A stretch of DNA of 64,000 bases, from the NCBI RefSeq assembly GCF_902859695.1, contig NZ_CADIJL010000008.1:62001-126000 (forward strand), read 5' to 3'. The translations under genes were made by a program, and so were the position numbers. The notes beneath the pieces were generated by a model. The model made no database searches and had not been told where the DNA came from. It was given only the letters and a program-made list of their open reading frames with translations. Positions 51,466 to 60,560 of the stretch are shown here, in pieces. Position 1 is the stretch's first letter; each line of letters opens with the position of its first letter. Origin of the DNA: Achromobacter ruhlandii (GTDB lineage: Bacteria; Pseudomonadota; Gammaproteobacteria; Burkholderiales; Burkholderiaceae_B).

Positions 51466-51573
51466 ATGAGCGGGTGGACCCTGTTTTGGATCGTCTTGGT
51501 GCTGGTGATCGTGTTCCTGGTTCTAGCCAATCTGCGCGACATCAAGCGTTACATCAAGATCCGCTTGATGTGA
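51466..51573 (+). CDS. DUF6893-type 35-residue single-span membrane peptide
   Basis: A tiny gene of 35 residues: an N-terminal hydrophobic helix (WTLFWIVLVLVIVFLVLANL) followed by a basic tail RDIKRYIKIRLM. A perfect AAGGAGG lies 5 bases before the ATG. Small proteins of this design (DUF6893 family) are found with group 1h hydrogenases. I infer a membrane anchor or linker for the otherwise signal-less hydrogenase. Confidence 0.8.
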   Translation: MSGWTLFWIVLVLVIVFLVLANLRDIKRYIKIRLM

Positions 51574-51581
51574 ACGCACCG

Positions 51582-51627
51582 GGCTGGCATGACTCGATGC
51601 ATTACGCCTCATGCCCCATTGCCAGCC
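51582..51627 (+). terminator. Inverted repeat after the hydrogenase operon
   Basis: GGCTGGCA (51582-51589) and TGCCAGCC (51620-51627) are perfect complements around a 30-base loop, 8 bases after the small-peptide stop. It probably marks the operon end; no T-tract follows. The rest of the gap to 51833 shows nothing else I can name. Confidence 0.4.
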
Positions 51628-51833
51628 CACTCTGGGGCGTGTTCACAGTAACCAGATGCGGACACATGCGAGATGCAAGAAAGCGTTGATTACCAATACA
51701 GTTGCAGCACACGGGATTCACCCCGGCAGATACGACTTGGCGTGACGCGCCCCCTCGGCCGCAGTAGGATCACGGCAGGCCACTCCCGGCGCTGGTGCCG
51801 GGCACGACGACACCAAGTCTGCACTCGGCACAG

Positions 51834-53570
51834 ATGATCATGCCCAATAGCGTTACTGAAGACTCCGGCTTCTCCGCCTGGAATCCCGGCGTCACCAGCG
51901 GGATACCCGTGCCATGGCGTGATCTGGAGACGATCTACCGGCAGGAATGCGTCACCACCGATCGCGTCGAGGTCCAAGAGCTGGCGGCCATGATCGGAAT
52001 GCCTGCCGAAGAGCTGGCCGCATTTCGCCCGATGCGTCTCGTGCTGCATGAGCTGATCGTCCGCGTGACCGCAGACATCGCAGTCGCCGAAGGCGACTCA
52101 GAAGAAGTCTTCGGCCAGAATTTCAGGCACATCACCCGCCGCATCTTCGACGCTTATCTTCTGCCCCATGCGGATTCGTTTCATCGCCAACACGCGGAAC
52201 TGAGCCGGCGCGCCGAATGGCGGGCAGGGGAGCTTCTCACCCGACAGCTGCGCGCGACGCCGGAGGCAGCAGCGGCAAAGCGGGGGCTCGGAGCGCTGTT
52301 CGGTCGCAGGCAAGAGCACGCCCGACGGACTGAATCCCCGGCCGAGCACGACCACCGCATCATTTCCGGCTTCAAGGCCAGCGGGCTGGCTGCCCTCGAT
52401 CCCTTCGAGCGCGCACTGTTCAATAGCCTGTATCGCATCCTGGGCGCAATGGCAGCGACCCGCGGATCGCTGGGCCGTGATCCGGAACTGCTTAAGACCC
52501 TCGTCACCCGCCACGTCTGCAATAGCTTCGGCAGCCTGCTTCTCGGACAGGCCATCGCACCCATGGTCGAGGCCGCCATCGACGCAGAGGGCTACACCCG
52601 CATCCGCAACTGCGGCGCCCCCGTGCTGATCAGCCTCAAAGGGGCATCAGCAGCCGGGAAGAGCTCGATCCGCCCGATGGTCAAGCGCCTGATGCTCGAC
52701 ACCGGAATTGACGGCGACGGCTATGCCACCATCAGCCCGGACGTCTGGCGTCGGCTGCTGCTGGATTACGATTCGCTCGGCGCTGCGTACAAGTATGCCG
52801 GCCACCTGACCGGCCGGGAGGTGATGGTGATCGACGCCAAGCTCGATCATTACATCCGCGACAAGGCCAACCGCGCACAGGCCATCCCGCATCTGCTGGT
52901 CGACCGGTTCCGCTTCGACAGCTTCTCGACCCGCAAAATTGGCCGAGTGCTGGACGAGACCTATACGCGATATGTTTCGACGATTCACATGTACTTCGTC
53001 GTGACACCGCCCGAGGAAACGGTCGAACGCGGCTGGCTGCGGGCACGCGAGCGAGGCCGCTACAAGGCTGTCGAAGATTTCCTCGGACATTGCATCGAAG
53101 CCTACGCGGGCATGCCGAGGGTGCTGTTCAAGTGGCTCGCCTATGCGCATATCGACTACCGCTACCAGTTTCTCGACAACCGAGTACCGAAGGGCACTTT
53201 CCCGACCCCGATCGCCTGCGGCACGCGCCAGCACATGACGATTTATGATCCACTCGGAATGATCGACATCGCGCGTTACGAGAAAATCAATGTGCACGCT
53301 CGCAGCAGAGACGAAGTCTACGCCGATCCGCAGTCATCTCGGATCGGCTGCAATACCGCCTTCTTGCGCGAGTGTCTGCAACGCATTCCCCTGGTGACCT
53401 TCGCAACGCCGCCGCACGACGGTTCACGCGTCTATCTCGAATTCCGCAATGGTGCCGCACGACTGGCCGCACCGGAGATTTTCGCGGAAATCACACGCGA
53501 TCCCCGCGTCGCGAGCGTGATGCGGGAAATCGCGCCCCAAATCGTGTCCGGCGAAGTTCAGAGATGCTGA
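51834..53570 (+). CDS. Unrecognised P-loop protein, kinase/zeta-toxin-like core
   Basis: About 578 residues from ATG 51834 (alternatives: GTG 51795, ATG 51840; none has a good ribosome-binding site). The middle carries a P-loop LKGASAAGKSS followed by DGYATISPDVWRRLL and an arginine-rich region TVERGWLRARERGRY, a layout like zeta-toxin or related small-molecule/protein kinases. The N-terminal 270 residues and C-terminus match nothing I know. It overlaps the truncated regulator start by 7 bases and borders the conjugative element. Confidence 0.65.
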   Translation: MIMPNSVTEDSGFSAWNPGVTSGIPVPWRDLETIYRQECVTTDRVEVQELAAMIGMPAEELAAFRPMRLVLHELIVRVTADIAVAEGDSEEVFGQNFRHITRRIFDAYLLPHADSFHRQHAELSRRAEWRAGELLTRQLRATPEAAAAKRGLGALFGRRQEHARRTESPAEHDHRIISGFKASGLAALDPFERALFNSLYRILGAMAATRGSLGRDPELLKTLVTRHVCNSFGSLLLGQAIAPMVEAAIDAEGYTRIRNCGAPVLISLKGASAAGKSSIRPMVKRLMLDTGIDGDGYATISPDVWRRLLLDYDSLGAAYKYAGHLTGREVMVIDAKLDHYIRDKANRAQAIPHLLVDRFRFDSFSTRKIGRVLDETYTRYVSTIHMYFVVTPPEETVERGWLRARERGRYKAVEDFLGHCIEAYAGMPRVLFKWLAYAHIDYRYQFLDNRVPKGTFPTPIACGTRQHMTIYDPLGMIDIARYEKINVHARSRDEVYADPQSSRIGCNTAFLRECLQRIPLVTFATPPHDGSRVYLEFRNGAARLAAPEIFAEITRDPRVASVMREIAPQIVSGEVQRC

Positions 53571-53809
53571 AACTGGAACATCAGTCCGATACCCCGCTGG
53601 TCGCCCAGATCGCCAGCGGACTTCGCCGCCTCGTTGAGGAGCGAAAGCCCACCCAGGGGATGAAGGTGCCGTCGATCCGGCAATTCGCCCGGCAACATGG
53701 AGTCAGCCCATCGACGGTCGCTAGGCTAGCCCTCTCAGGTTTAGTACGGCTCCCACACGAAGGCCAGATCCGCGCCTGGATTCTGCAAACTGCCTACCCA
53801 CGCCGATGA
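53564..53809 (+). pseudogene. Truncated GntR/MocR-type regulator
   Basis: Begins MLKLEHQSDTPLVAQIASGL with a GntR-type winged helix (GMKVPSIRQFARQHGVSPST) and then loses similarity after about residue 53 (53722), running out through the end of the conjugative-element gene on the other strand. No effector domain remains. The start overlaps the end of the P-loop gene, so the two were probably one operon. The break coincides with the element boundary. Confidence 0.7.
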
Positions 53810-54417
53810 AAACACCCCAACGCCCGCCCGGTCAGCACCCCAACCACCAGCGGCACGCACGGCAGCAGCAGCGGATGCAACGTCACCGGCAGCACGAAGC
53901 CGATGACCGTCGCGCAGAGGATCACGATCCCCAGGCTGGCGTACAGCGCGAACATTTCCGGATCGTGCTGAAGGAATTCCTTGGCCTTGATGAGCCGCGC
54001 AAATCCGCCGTCGACGACTGCAGCCAAGACGAATACCGCCAGCCAGGGCAGCCATTCGAGTAGGGTGGAGAGCCGATAGCTGGCGAGCAGGAGCAGCGCG
54101 TCGACGGCGCGGAAGTAGGCGTTGTTGAAGAGGCGCTGGTTGACCGAGGACATCTCCCGGGACACGGCGCCGGTCACGCCGGCTGGCGAAGGCGCATCCT
54201 TCGCGGCAGGAATCGGCGTGACCTGGGTTGTCGCATCTTGCATGCGCATCGCCCCATCCAGCATGCGGGTGGCGGGCTCGGCGCCCCAGTAGGCGGTGGC
54301 TGCCTCATGCTCGGCGCGTAGCTGTGCGAGGAAGCGCTCCGGGGGATGGGCCGACGGCACGTACAGCACCAGGACCAGCAGGACGAGCAACGACAACACG
54401 GCGACGGCGCGGATCAT
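53794..54417 (-). CDS. TIGR03747-family integrative-conjugative-element membrane protein
   Basis: A 207-residue membrane protein (MIRAVAVLSLLVLLVLVLYV start; later helices around LEWLPWLAVFVLAAVV and the C-terminal 60 residues). This family lies just after traD in SXT/TOL-type conjugative elements. The ATG at 54417 overlaps the traD stop. Normally it is followed by RAQPRD and further type IV secretion genes; here nothing of the kind follows. Confidence 0.85.
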   Translation of the reverse strand: MIRAVAVLSLLVLLVLVLYVPSAHPPERFLAQLRAEHEAATAYWGAEPATRMLDGAMRMQDATTQVTPIPAAKDAPSPAGVTGAVSREMSSVNQRLFNNAYFRAVDALLLLASYRLSTLLEWLPWLAVFVLAAVVDGGFARLIKAKEFLQHDPEMFALYASLGIVILCATVIGFVLPVTLHPLLLPCVPLVVGVLTGRALGCFHRRG

Positions 54418-56321
54418 GCGGCCGCCTTTCCCGGGGCGCGGCACGAATCCGCATCGGGATCGAGGATCGGAAACCGCCCCTTGATGATTCGGCCGCCCGA
54501 CACCGAGGCGAAGTACTGGAGGTTGGGCAGCTTGCCGAGCACATCCGCCGGCACCATCTCCTCGAAGCTCTCGGTGAGTTGGGTGGAATAGCTCGACGAG
54601 AAGTCGCCCAGGTGGGCATCCGATCCGTGGCTCAGGCCCACCCGCACCGTGTGGATCGCCGTCTTGCCGAAGGTCTCGACCACGAAGTCCTGGGTCGGCC
54701 GGTCCTTGGTGCGCAGCGCGATCAGGTTGTTGAGGTTGCCCAGCGCCATGCGCGCCGCGTCCTCGCTACCCAGCCGCCTGGCCAGGTCCGCCAGGGTCTG
54801 CATCGCGCAGGTGGTGAAGATGCCGCCCTCGGCGCCCTTGTTGAGGATCTCGATCAGCGGCTGGTTGATGACGTTCGAGACCTCGTCGACGAACAGCGCG
54901 ATGCGCCGGTAGCCGCCCAGGTTGTAGCGCATGCCGGCGCGTGCGGCCTGATCGGCCAGTGCCAAGGCGCCGATGGCTGAGGCGACGGACGGGTCGGGCA
55001 GCGAGTCCAGGCACATGTAAAGCACGTGGCCGGCGCGCTCGATTTTCTCGAAGTTCATAATGGGCCGCCTGTCGTCCGCATCGAAGGGATCGGGCGAGAG
55101 GCTGCGGCCCAGGTCGCCCGAAGTCAGCATCGACAGGATGGGCAGCAGGTTGGCGGTGATCTTCTGGTAGTGCTCGCGATTGTGGCGGAAGGTGCGCACC
55201 TGGGCGTCGATTACCCTGTTGCGCTGGTTCTGGGCGATGTGGTGCTCGTAGTAAGCGACGAAGGCCATCAGGTCGGCGCTGGCCGCCTCCGACGGCCGTT
55301 TAATGTTGCCGCGATGGGCATCGTGCAGCAGCTTCTTCATCTCGGGCAGTTCGCGCCAGCCGACGCCCAGGGTCTGATCGTAGTAGCGGCGCAGCGATCC
55401 TTCGAGGACCGGTTCGATGCCGCCCTCGATGTACTTGGTCAGTTTCATCAGGTTCGGCCGTTCCTCGATTTCGACCAGGCCCTGCACCACGACGTTGACG
55501 GCATCCCAGCCGAAGGCCGAGAAGGCGCCGGCCGTGTCCGGCGGCATGATGGACTGGATGCGCGAGGCGATCTCGGTGGGCTTCTGCCAGTTGAAGGTGA
55601 AATCCAGCCGTACCCCCCGCTCCGGGAAGGCCGGGTGGAATTCCATGAAGGTGTCCGGCTCGCGGTAGTCCGCGCAGGCACGCTCCACGACCCGCTTCAG
55701 GCGCCGGCTGTTCTTCGGATCGATGACGATCACCACGTCGCCGCGGCGGATCGCCTGGGTGATCAGATTGGCGAGTGCCACCCCCTTGCCGGACTGGGTG
55801 GTGCCCACCAGCAACGTGCCGCCCTCGAAGTTCTGCAGCGGCCGGTGCAAAGGACCTTCCTTCGGTTCGACGCCGTGGATATAGGGCAGACCGATCTCGG
55901 CGTCCGGCTGCGGCTTGCTGTCGTAGCCCAAAAGTTGCAGCAGGCGCGACGATACGGCGTACTCGCGGTAGTCGATCTTGGCGAGCTCATAGAGCCGCTG
56001 CGAATGCACCGGCTGCCATTCGAAGCCGAAGCCCAGGAACACCGAGGCCGGATCCTGGCACCATCGAGCCAGGTCGCCGGTGCCGACGACCTCGATGCCG
56101 CGCCCGCGCAGCGACGCCCGCAAGATCAGCGTGCGTAGCGCCTGGGTCACCCGCAGCACGCCCATCGCGAAGCAGACGAGTGCAAGCGGCAGGGCCAATT
56201 GCCGGGGCAGGGCGCCGGTCACGCCGACTCCAATGAAATAGAGCAGCGCCAGCCACCAGGCGATGCCGGCATAGACCTCATAGGCCCGGCGCCAGGGCAT
56301 CTCGTAGCGGCGTACCAGCAT
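54414..56321 (-). CDS. traD: Conjugative coupling protein TraD
   Basis: Type IV coupling ATPase bringing the relaxase-DNA complex to the secretion channel. The 635-residue protein has two N-terminal membrane helices (residues about 15-55), Walker A GTTQSGKGVALAN and Walker B IALFVDEVSN. It belongs to the SXT/TOL-type element subfamily. The start at 56321 abuts the relaxase stop. Confidence 0.92.
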   Translation of the reverse strand: MLVRRYEMPWRRAYEVYAGIAWWLALLYFIGVGVTGALPRQLALPLALVCFAMGVLRVTQALRTLILRASLRGRGIEVVGTGDLARWCQDPASVFLGFGFEWQPVHSQRLYELAKIDYREYAVSSRLLQLLGYDSKPQPDAEIGLPYIHGVEPKEGPLHRPLQNFEGGTLLVGTTQSGKGVALANLITQAIRRGDVVIVIDPKNSRRLKRVVERACADYREPDTFMEFHPAFPERGVRLDFTFNWQKPTEIASRIQSIMPPDTAGAFSAFGWDAVNVVVQGLVEIEERPNLMKLTKYIEGGIEPVLEGSLRRYYDQTLGVGWRELPEMKKLLHDAHRGNIKRPSEAASADLMAFVAYYEHHIAQNQRNRVIDAQVRTFRHNREHYQKITANLLPILSMLTSGDLGRSLSPDPFDADDRRPIMNFEKIERAGHVLYMCLDSLPDPSVASAIGALALADQAARAGMRYNLGGYRRIALFVDEVSNVINQPLIEILNKGAEGGIFTTCAMQTLADLARRLGSEDAARMALGNLNNLIALRTKDRPTQDFVVETFGKTAIHTVRVGLSHGSDAHLGDFSSSYSTQLTESFEEMVPADVLGKLPNLQYFASVSGGRIIKGRFPILDPDADSCRAPGKAAA

Positions 56322-56322
56322 C

Positions 56323-58038
56323 TCAGCTTCCCTCCGCCGGTGGCGCGGCAAAGCCCGCCAGATCGAGTCCGCTCACGCAGCGCGGGTCGAGCACGATGCC
56401 GACGGTGGGGTTGCCGTTGAATTCACGCGACAGCGTCGGCGGGCCGTTGCGGTTTGGTTTCACCAGCAGGTTCGCCTCTGTGAGGGCACGCATGGCGAGG
56501 GGTGGCTGGACGCCGCGCCGCCCGAATTCCTCCAGCGGTACGAACACCCCCTGGGCGACGGTGCACACGGTGGGCGGACCCATGCCATCGTTGAGCGTGC
56601 GAACGGCCTCGGCCAGGGCGTCCCGCACCACCGGGTTCAGACGCATCGGGGCTTGCAGGGTGAATAACGCCGAAGGCGGTGTCGTCGCCGGTTCCGGCGA
56701 AGGTGATCCGGGTGTTTCCTCGACCGGCCCCACGCGGACGTCATTCTCGGCAGGCGGCTCGGGCGGCGGAATGAGCGACAACTGGGTGCCGCTCTTCACC
56801 GGTGCCGGCGGTGGCATTGATGGAGGCGTCTGCGGCGCAACTGGCGTAGACGCCCGCGCTGACTTGAATTCCAGCGCCTGGGGCAGGGCGACGGGGGGCG
56901 GATCGATTCCCGCGAGGAGAATGGCTGGGGCCGAGAGCTTGACGGCTTCCAGCGGGGCCTTGGCGCCGGGCGGCTGGATGGACCAGGTCGCGCGGCCCGC
57001 TGCTGCCGCTTCGAACACGCCAGCGGCCAGCAGCAGTTCCAGCATCGTCTCGGGCGCCTTGGGGATGCCGGCCAGTTGGTCGGCTTCGAGTAGTTGGTGG
57101 ACATCCTCGGCGGCGCCGGGCCAGACCAGGAACAGACCGTCCTGTCCGAACCACAGGCGCGACTTCTCGCGGTTGGGGACCCAGGCCGAGTTGCCGCTGG
57201 TGAGCCGCCGCAGGGCGTCGACCAGGTAGCGCTCCAGGTGCGAGCCGTATTGCGGCGAACCGTAGCGGTCGGCGCTGGCGACCAGGTTGCGGTCGATGAC
57301 CAGCGCCAGCGAGCGGCGGACGAGTTCGTCGAGGATGTTGTGGTCGCGATAGACCGGAATGCCGCCGATGCTGGCCAGCAGATGCGGCACGATGACCGCA
57401 TTGCCCTCGGAGAGGTCGGCCATCATCGCGGGCGGCACCACATGGGGCAGGGCGAACAGGCCCAGGCCGCGCGCCTCGACGGCTTGGGGCCGCCAGCGCA
57501 GGAAATAGCGCTCGCTGCCCCGGGTTGCCAGCCAGTCGGCCAGCGGCCGCAGGAAGGCCGGCCACGCCTCGCCGGCGGCATCGGTGACGATGATATGGCT
57601 CATCAGCCGGTGCAATTCGCAACACAGCCCAGCGATGAAGGTCGCATGGCGCCAGCGCGGCTCCAGTTGGCGGCGTGCCGAGATGCTCATTCGCCCTGAG
57701 AAGATATGCGCGTCGGTGCCTTGCAGGCTGAAGAACGCGGTCTCCAGGCCGAGGCGCAAGAGCCCGCCGGGCTTGCTGAAGTAGTTGTCGGCGGTCGCTG
57801 GCAGCAGATGTACGCAGGCGGCATAGCGGCGCACCAGCATTAGGACATCGCGCTCGAAACTGTCCCGGTCGATGCCGTAACAGAGCTTGATGCGTGCGAT
57901 TAGGTCCGCTTCGCCGGCCAGCAGATCCTCGACCGGCACGGCGGCGAACCCTGGGTCGGAGGCGGGGTATGAAGTGACAGGCGTTGGCGTGGCGGGCATG
58001 GCGGTACGGCGATTCCGACGAGAATGCGCAGTGGCCAT
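56323..58038 (-). CDS. MobH-family relaxase (TraI_2 type)
   Basis: Nicks the element at oriT to start transfer. The 571-residue protein has the MobH N-terminal HD-like domain (about residues 30-300; FAAVPVEDLLAGEADLI, RHATFIAGLCCELHRLM), a proline-rich linker (about 395-450) and a C-terminal TraI_2_C domain (NPVVRDALAEAVRTLND, VFVPLEEFGRRGVQP). An alternative start is ATG 57999. No oriT could be recognised. Confidence 0.88.
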   Translation of the reverse strand: MATAHSRRNRRTAMPATPTPVTSYPASDPGFAAVPVEDLLAGEADLIARIKLCYGIDRDSFERDVLMLVRRYAACVHLLPATADNYFSKPGGLLRLGLETAFFSLQGTDAHIFSGRMSISARRQLEPRWRHATFIAGLCCELHRLMSHIIVTDAAGEAWPAFLRPLADWLATRGSERYFLRWRPQAVEARGLGLFALPHVVPPAMMADLSEGNAVIVPHLLASIGGIPVYRDHNILDELVRRSLALVIDRNLVASADRYGSPQYGSHLERYLVDALRRLTSGNSAWVPNREKSRLWFGQDGLFLVWPGAAEDVHQLLEADQLAGIPKAPETMLELLLAAGVFEAAAAGRATWSIQPPGAKAPLEAVKLSAPAILLAGIDPPPVALPQALEFKSARASTPVAPQTPPSMPPPAPVKSGTQLSLIPPPEPPAENDVRVGPVEETPGSPSPEPATTPPSALFTLQAPMRLNPVVRDALAEAVRTLNDGMGPPTVCTVAQGVFVPLEEFGRRGVQPPLAMRALTEANLLVKPNRNGPPTLSREFNGNPTVGIVLDPRCVSGLDLAGFAAPPAEGS

Positions 58039-58078
58039 TCTCGGGCTGGCTACCTTGCCTGTCCCGCCGAAACGTCAC

Positions 58079-58717
58079 CTATTCCGACGGGCTATCGCCT
58101 TCGGCTTCAGGGCTTAACTTGTGAAACAGCGCCAGCATGCCCAGTTGGCGCTCGGTCATGTCGAGTGCAGGGCGAGCCGGGTAACACGCTTGGATGCGAT
58201 GGTCCAGGTGAAAGCGTTCCAGCAGCTTGCAGAAGGGGCAAGGTTCGCCAGGGTGCGCCACGGTGCCGACCGCGGCAATGAACTCGCAGCCACACCCGGG
58301 GCAGGTCAGCACGGACAGCGCCGGTGCGTTGGCCAGCCAGATGCCGTCGATATAGGAGACGAGGTTGAAGGCCCGGTCCAGGCTGATGCGGTAAGGCGGC
58401 AGCGTGGCGGCCTGGTAGGCGCGGTAGGCGAAGACCAGGGCTTCGCCGGCGGCGAGTCCCTGGTTGCGCAACTGGCGGTACCTGGCGCCAATGAGGCAGG
58501 CGTCGGTCCGCAGGATGAGGTTGGCGCCGTGGTACCACTCGGCCGAGTCGGGGGCGCGTCCGCGCGGGATGGTGTGGGCATCGGGGAAAAAGAGACTCTG
58601 CACCTGGCGCGGCGGGATGCCGGTGATGAGGTGGATCGTCTTCAGCCGTGCGCCGAGTGCCGCCAATTGCTTCGCCAGCTGCATGGCGCGCAGGTGCCGA
58701 TCGCCGCGGGTCGGCAT
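58079..58717 (-). CDS. FlhC-like transcriptional activator of the conjugative element
   Basis: A 212-residue FlhC/SetC-like protein. The C-terminal zinc site is visible as CPGCGCEF and CPFCKLL; the N-terminus RHLRAMQLAKQLAALG and GIPPRQVQSLFFP fit FlhC. In SXT-like elements such proteins pair with an FlhD-like partner to switch on transfer genes; the partner is the next gene, 12 bases upstream. Confidence 0.85.
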   Translation of the reverse strand: MPTRGDRHLRAMQLAKQLAALGARLKTIHLITGIPPRQVQSLFFPDAHTIPRGRAPDSAEWYHGANLILRTDACLIGARYRQLRNQGLAAGEALVFAYRAYQAATLPPYRISLDRAFNLVSYIDGIWLANAPALSVLTCPGCGCEFIAAVGTVAHPGEPCPFCKLLERFHLDHRIQACYPARPALDMTERQLGMLALFHKLSPEAEGDSPSE

Positions 58718-58729
58718 CGGTCGTGGTTC

Positions 58730-59035
58730 CTACCGCCGGCTGTCCATCGGCATGGGGGGATGGACGAGCGCCATGGGGCCCGCCAACACTCGCGGCGTGC
58801 TCAGCAACGTCACGAGGTCGGCGCGCGGTGGGAACAGGGTCGTGTCGCCGACGTGGATTACCAAGGACCACACCTCGTCGAGGCTCAGTTCTCGAAGATG
58901 GTTGGCTTGCGCCGTATTGAGCCCGTACCTGCAGCAGGTCGAGGCGGGGTCATACTGGAGACCGGCGCGAATGACGACGAGCACATTCAGGTTGATCCAT
59001 TCGACATCGGTAAGCGTCACGCGACTCATGGTCAT
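58730..59035 (-). CDS. FlhD-like partner of the FlhC activator
   Basis: A 101-residue protein of FlhD-like layout (WINLNVLVVIRAGLQYDP, YGLNTAQANHLRELSLDEVW). The ATG at 59035 has GGAG five bases upstream; an ATG at 59074 has none. It pairs with the FlhC-like gene as a presumed heteromeric activator of the element. Sequence similarity to FlhD is weak, so the call leans on context. Confidence 0.7.
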   Translation of the reverse strand: MTMSRVTLTDVEWINLNVLVVIRAGLQYDPASTCCRYGLNTAQANHLRELSLDEVWSLVIHVGDTTLFPPRADLVTLLSTPRVLAGPMALVHPPMPMDSRR

Positions 59036-59074
59036 GTTCTCCAGTTGGTCCTGCTGAAACGGGTGTCTGAGCAT

Positions 59075-59495
59075 CGAAGGTGGAAAGTTTTATGAGCGAC
59101 CCGTCATGATGATTGGGTTATGGCAACAAAAATCAGCATAGTCATTGGCATTGTGTTATGGCAGAGACATTTGTTCAAAAATCTGGAGGGCGATCCTTTT
59201 GCCACACGTAAGGTCCGACAGAAGCTGTTGCTTGGGGGAATAGCCGCCGCAGGGAGGATCGTTCGGCGTATCGAAAAGGCATAGTTTGAGGGGCGACGAT
59301 TCCAACGAATCAGACCAAGACCGGCGGGGCAGCCGACGCGGCGACTAAGCGCGATCGCCGGCCTGCTGCGCCGGTGGAGGGGCCGCTGCCACTCGATCTG
59401 ATGTCGGGATAGCGCGCCCTCGGTATAATGGTATTGGAATGGCTGAAGGCCGGGCCGGGGCGGATACCCCGGCCGGCTTTCAGCGATTGTCTGGA
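59075..59495 (-). promoter_or_regulatory. Control region upstream of the flhDC-like genes
   Basis: 421 bases without a convincing gene. Near the flhD-like start two direct repeats, ATTGGGTTATGGC (59112-59124) and ATTGTGTTATGGC (59150-59162), match in 12 of 13 bases with 38-base periodicity; the local sequence is AT-rich. They are likely binding sites for a regulator of element transfer. The rest shows only a minus-strand open frame of doubtful meaning. Confidence 0.5.
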
Positions 59496-60560
59496 TCAGG
59501 CCGCTTCCGCCAAGCCTTTCCACTCATGGGCCGGCAAGTCGATCAGCCGGCCGCCCAGTGCTTCAAACTCCGTCGCGCGGTCGTAGTCCTCGACTTCCTG
59601 GCTGTAATGCGTCACCGCATTGACTAGCCCATAGCCCGACAACTGACCTTCGGTGATCAGATGGCGCAGCACACCGGCGCGCTCGCTGTCGTTCAGGGCG
59701 TAGCGCTGAGCCAGCACCTCGACCGTCTTCACCGGGTCGCCCACCAGCGGGATATTGAGCGTCTTCTGCATCTTCTGCGCCGTCTGGCGGAAGGTCGCTT
59801 CCGACACTGCCGCCTGCACTACGTCGCGCACCTTCAGGAAGAAGGCTTTGTCGTCGGCGCGCAAGGTGTCGTCCTGGTACACCTGGATGCGTTCATCCTC
59901 GGTGCCCAGCGCGCGCCCCACGTGAGTTTTGCGCAGCGAGCGGTCGGCAGCGATCAAGCCATTGCTGCACACCAGCCGGAACAGTAGCGGCTGTACCGAC
60001 AACGTGCCCTGGCCCACCTCCGAGTTCGAGATCACGACCCCGGCCTGCACCATATCGCCGGGCGCCATCTCGTACTTGAGGCGTGGCGTGATGCATTTCA
60101 GGTACATCTTCGTTTCGGTCAGTTCGACCGACTCGAAGCGTACCTCGGGCAGTTGCTGCAGGATGGGCAGCACACTCTCGGCCAGGTCGAAGTTGTCCAG
60201 GCGGCGGTAGCGATCCGACAACACGGCGCGCACCTGACCGTCCAGGGTGCGCAGCATGCGCCGCTCGTCCTCCCTCTGCAGCCAGGTGTTCACATTGCGG
60301 TCTAGCAGGGCCGGCTGGTCTTCGCGCATGCGCTCGAAATAGGCATACGGGATTTTCAGCTTGTCTGCCAGTTGGCGACGTGCCAGGGGTGTGACGCCGT
60401 AGTGCACCGGGCTGCCGCCTTCCTCGATGACGAGTCGCGTGCTCCCCAGATCGTCGGTGGCATGACGCACCAGCGTCGAGGGCACGACTAAGTCCTTCTT
60501 CGAATGCAGCTGGCGCTCCAGTTCCTGGGCCAGGCTGACGAGAGAACGTCCGTTTTTCAT
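59496..60560 (-). CDS. DUF932-domain protein of the conjugative element
   Basis: A 354-residue DUF932 protein (MKNGRSLVSLAQELERQL; FRLVCSNGLIAADRSLRKTH), a family frequent on plasmids, phages and conjugative elements with no settled biochemical role. AAGGAGA precedes the ATG at 60560; longer in-frame sequence upstream is not expected to be translated. The 276 bases between it and the primase show no gene. Confidence 0.85.
   Translation of the reverse strand: MKNGRSLVSLAQELERQLHSKKDLVVPSTLVRHATDDLGSTRLVIEEGGSPVHYGVTPLARRQLADKLKIPYAYFERMREDQPALLDRNVNTWLQREDERRMLRTLDGQVRAVLSDRYRRLDNFDLAESVLPILQQLPEVRFESVELTETKMYLKCITPRLKYEMAPGDMVQAGVVISNSEVGQGTLSVQPLLFRLVCSNGLIAADRSLRKTHVGRALGTEDERIQVYQDDTLRADDKAFFLKVRDVVQAAVSEATFRQTAQKMQKTLNIPLVGDPVKTVEVLAQRYALNDSERAGVLRHLITEGQLSGYGLVNAVTHYSQEVEDYDRATEFEALGGRLIDLPAHEWKGLAEAA

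Noticed and set aside
59104-59523. A 139-codon minus-strand frame upstream of the FlhD-like gene
   Set aside because: It overlaps the DUF932 C-terminus, has no ribosome-binding site or recognisable domain, and contains the direct repeats of a control region.
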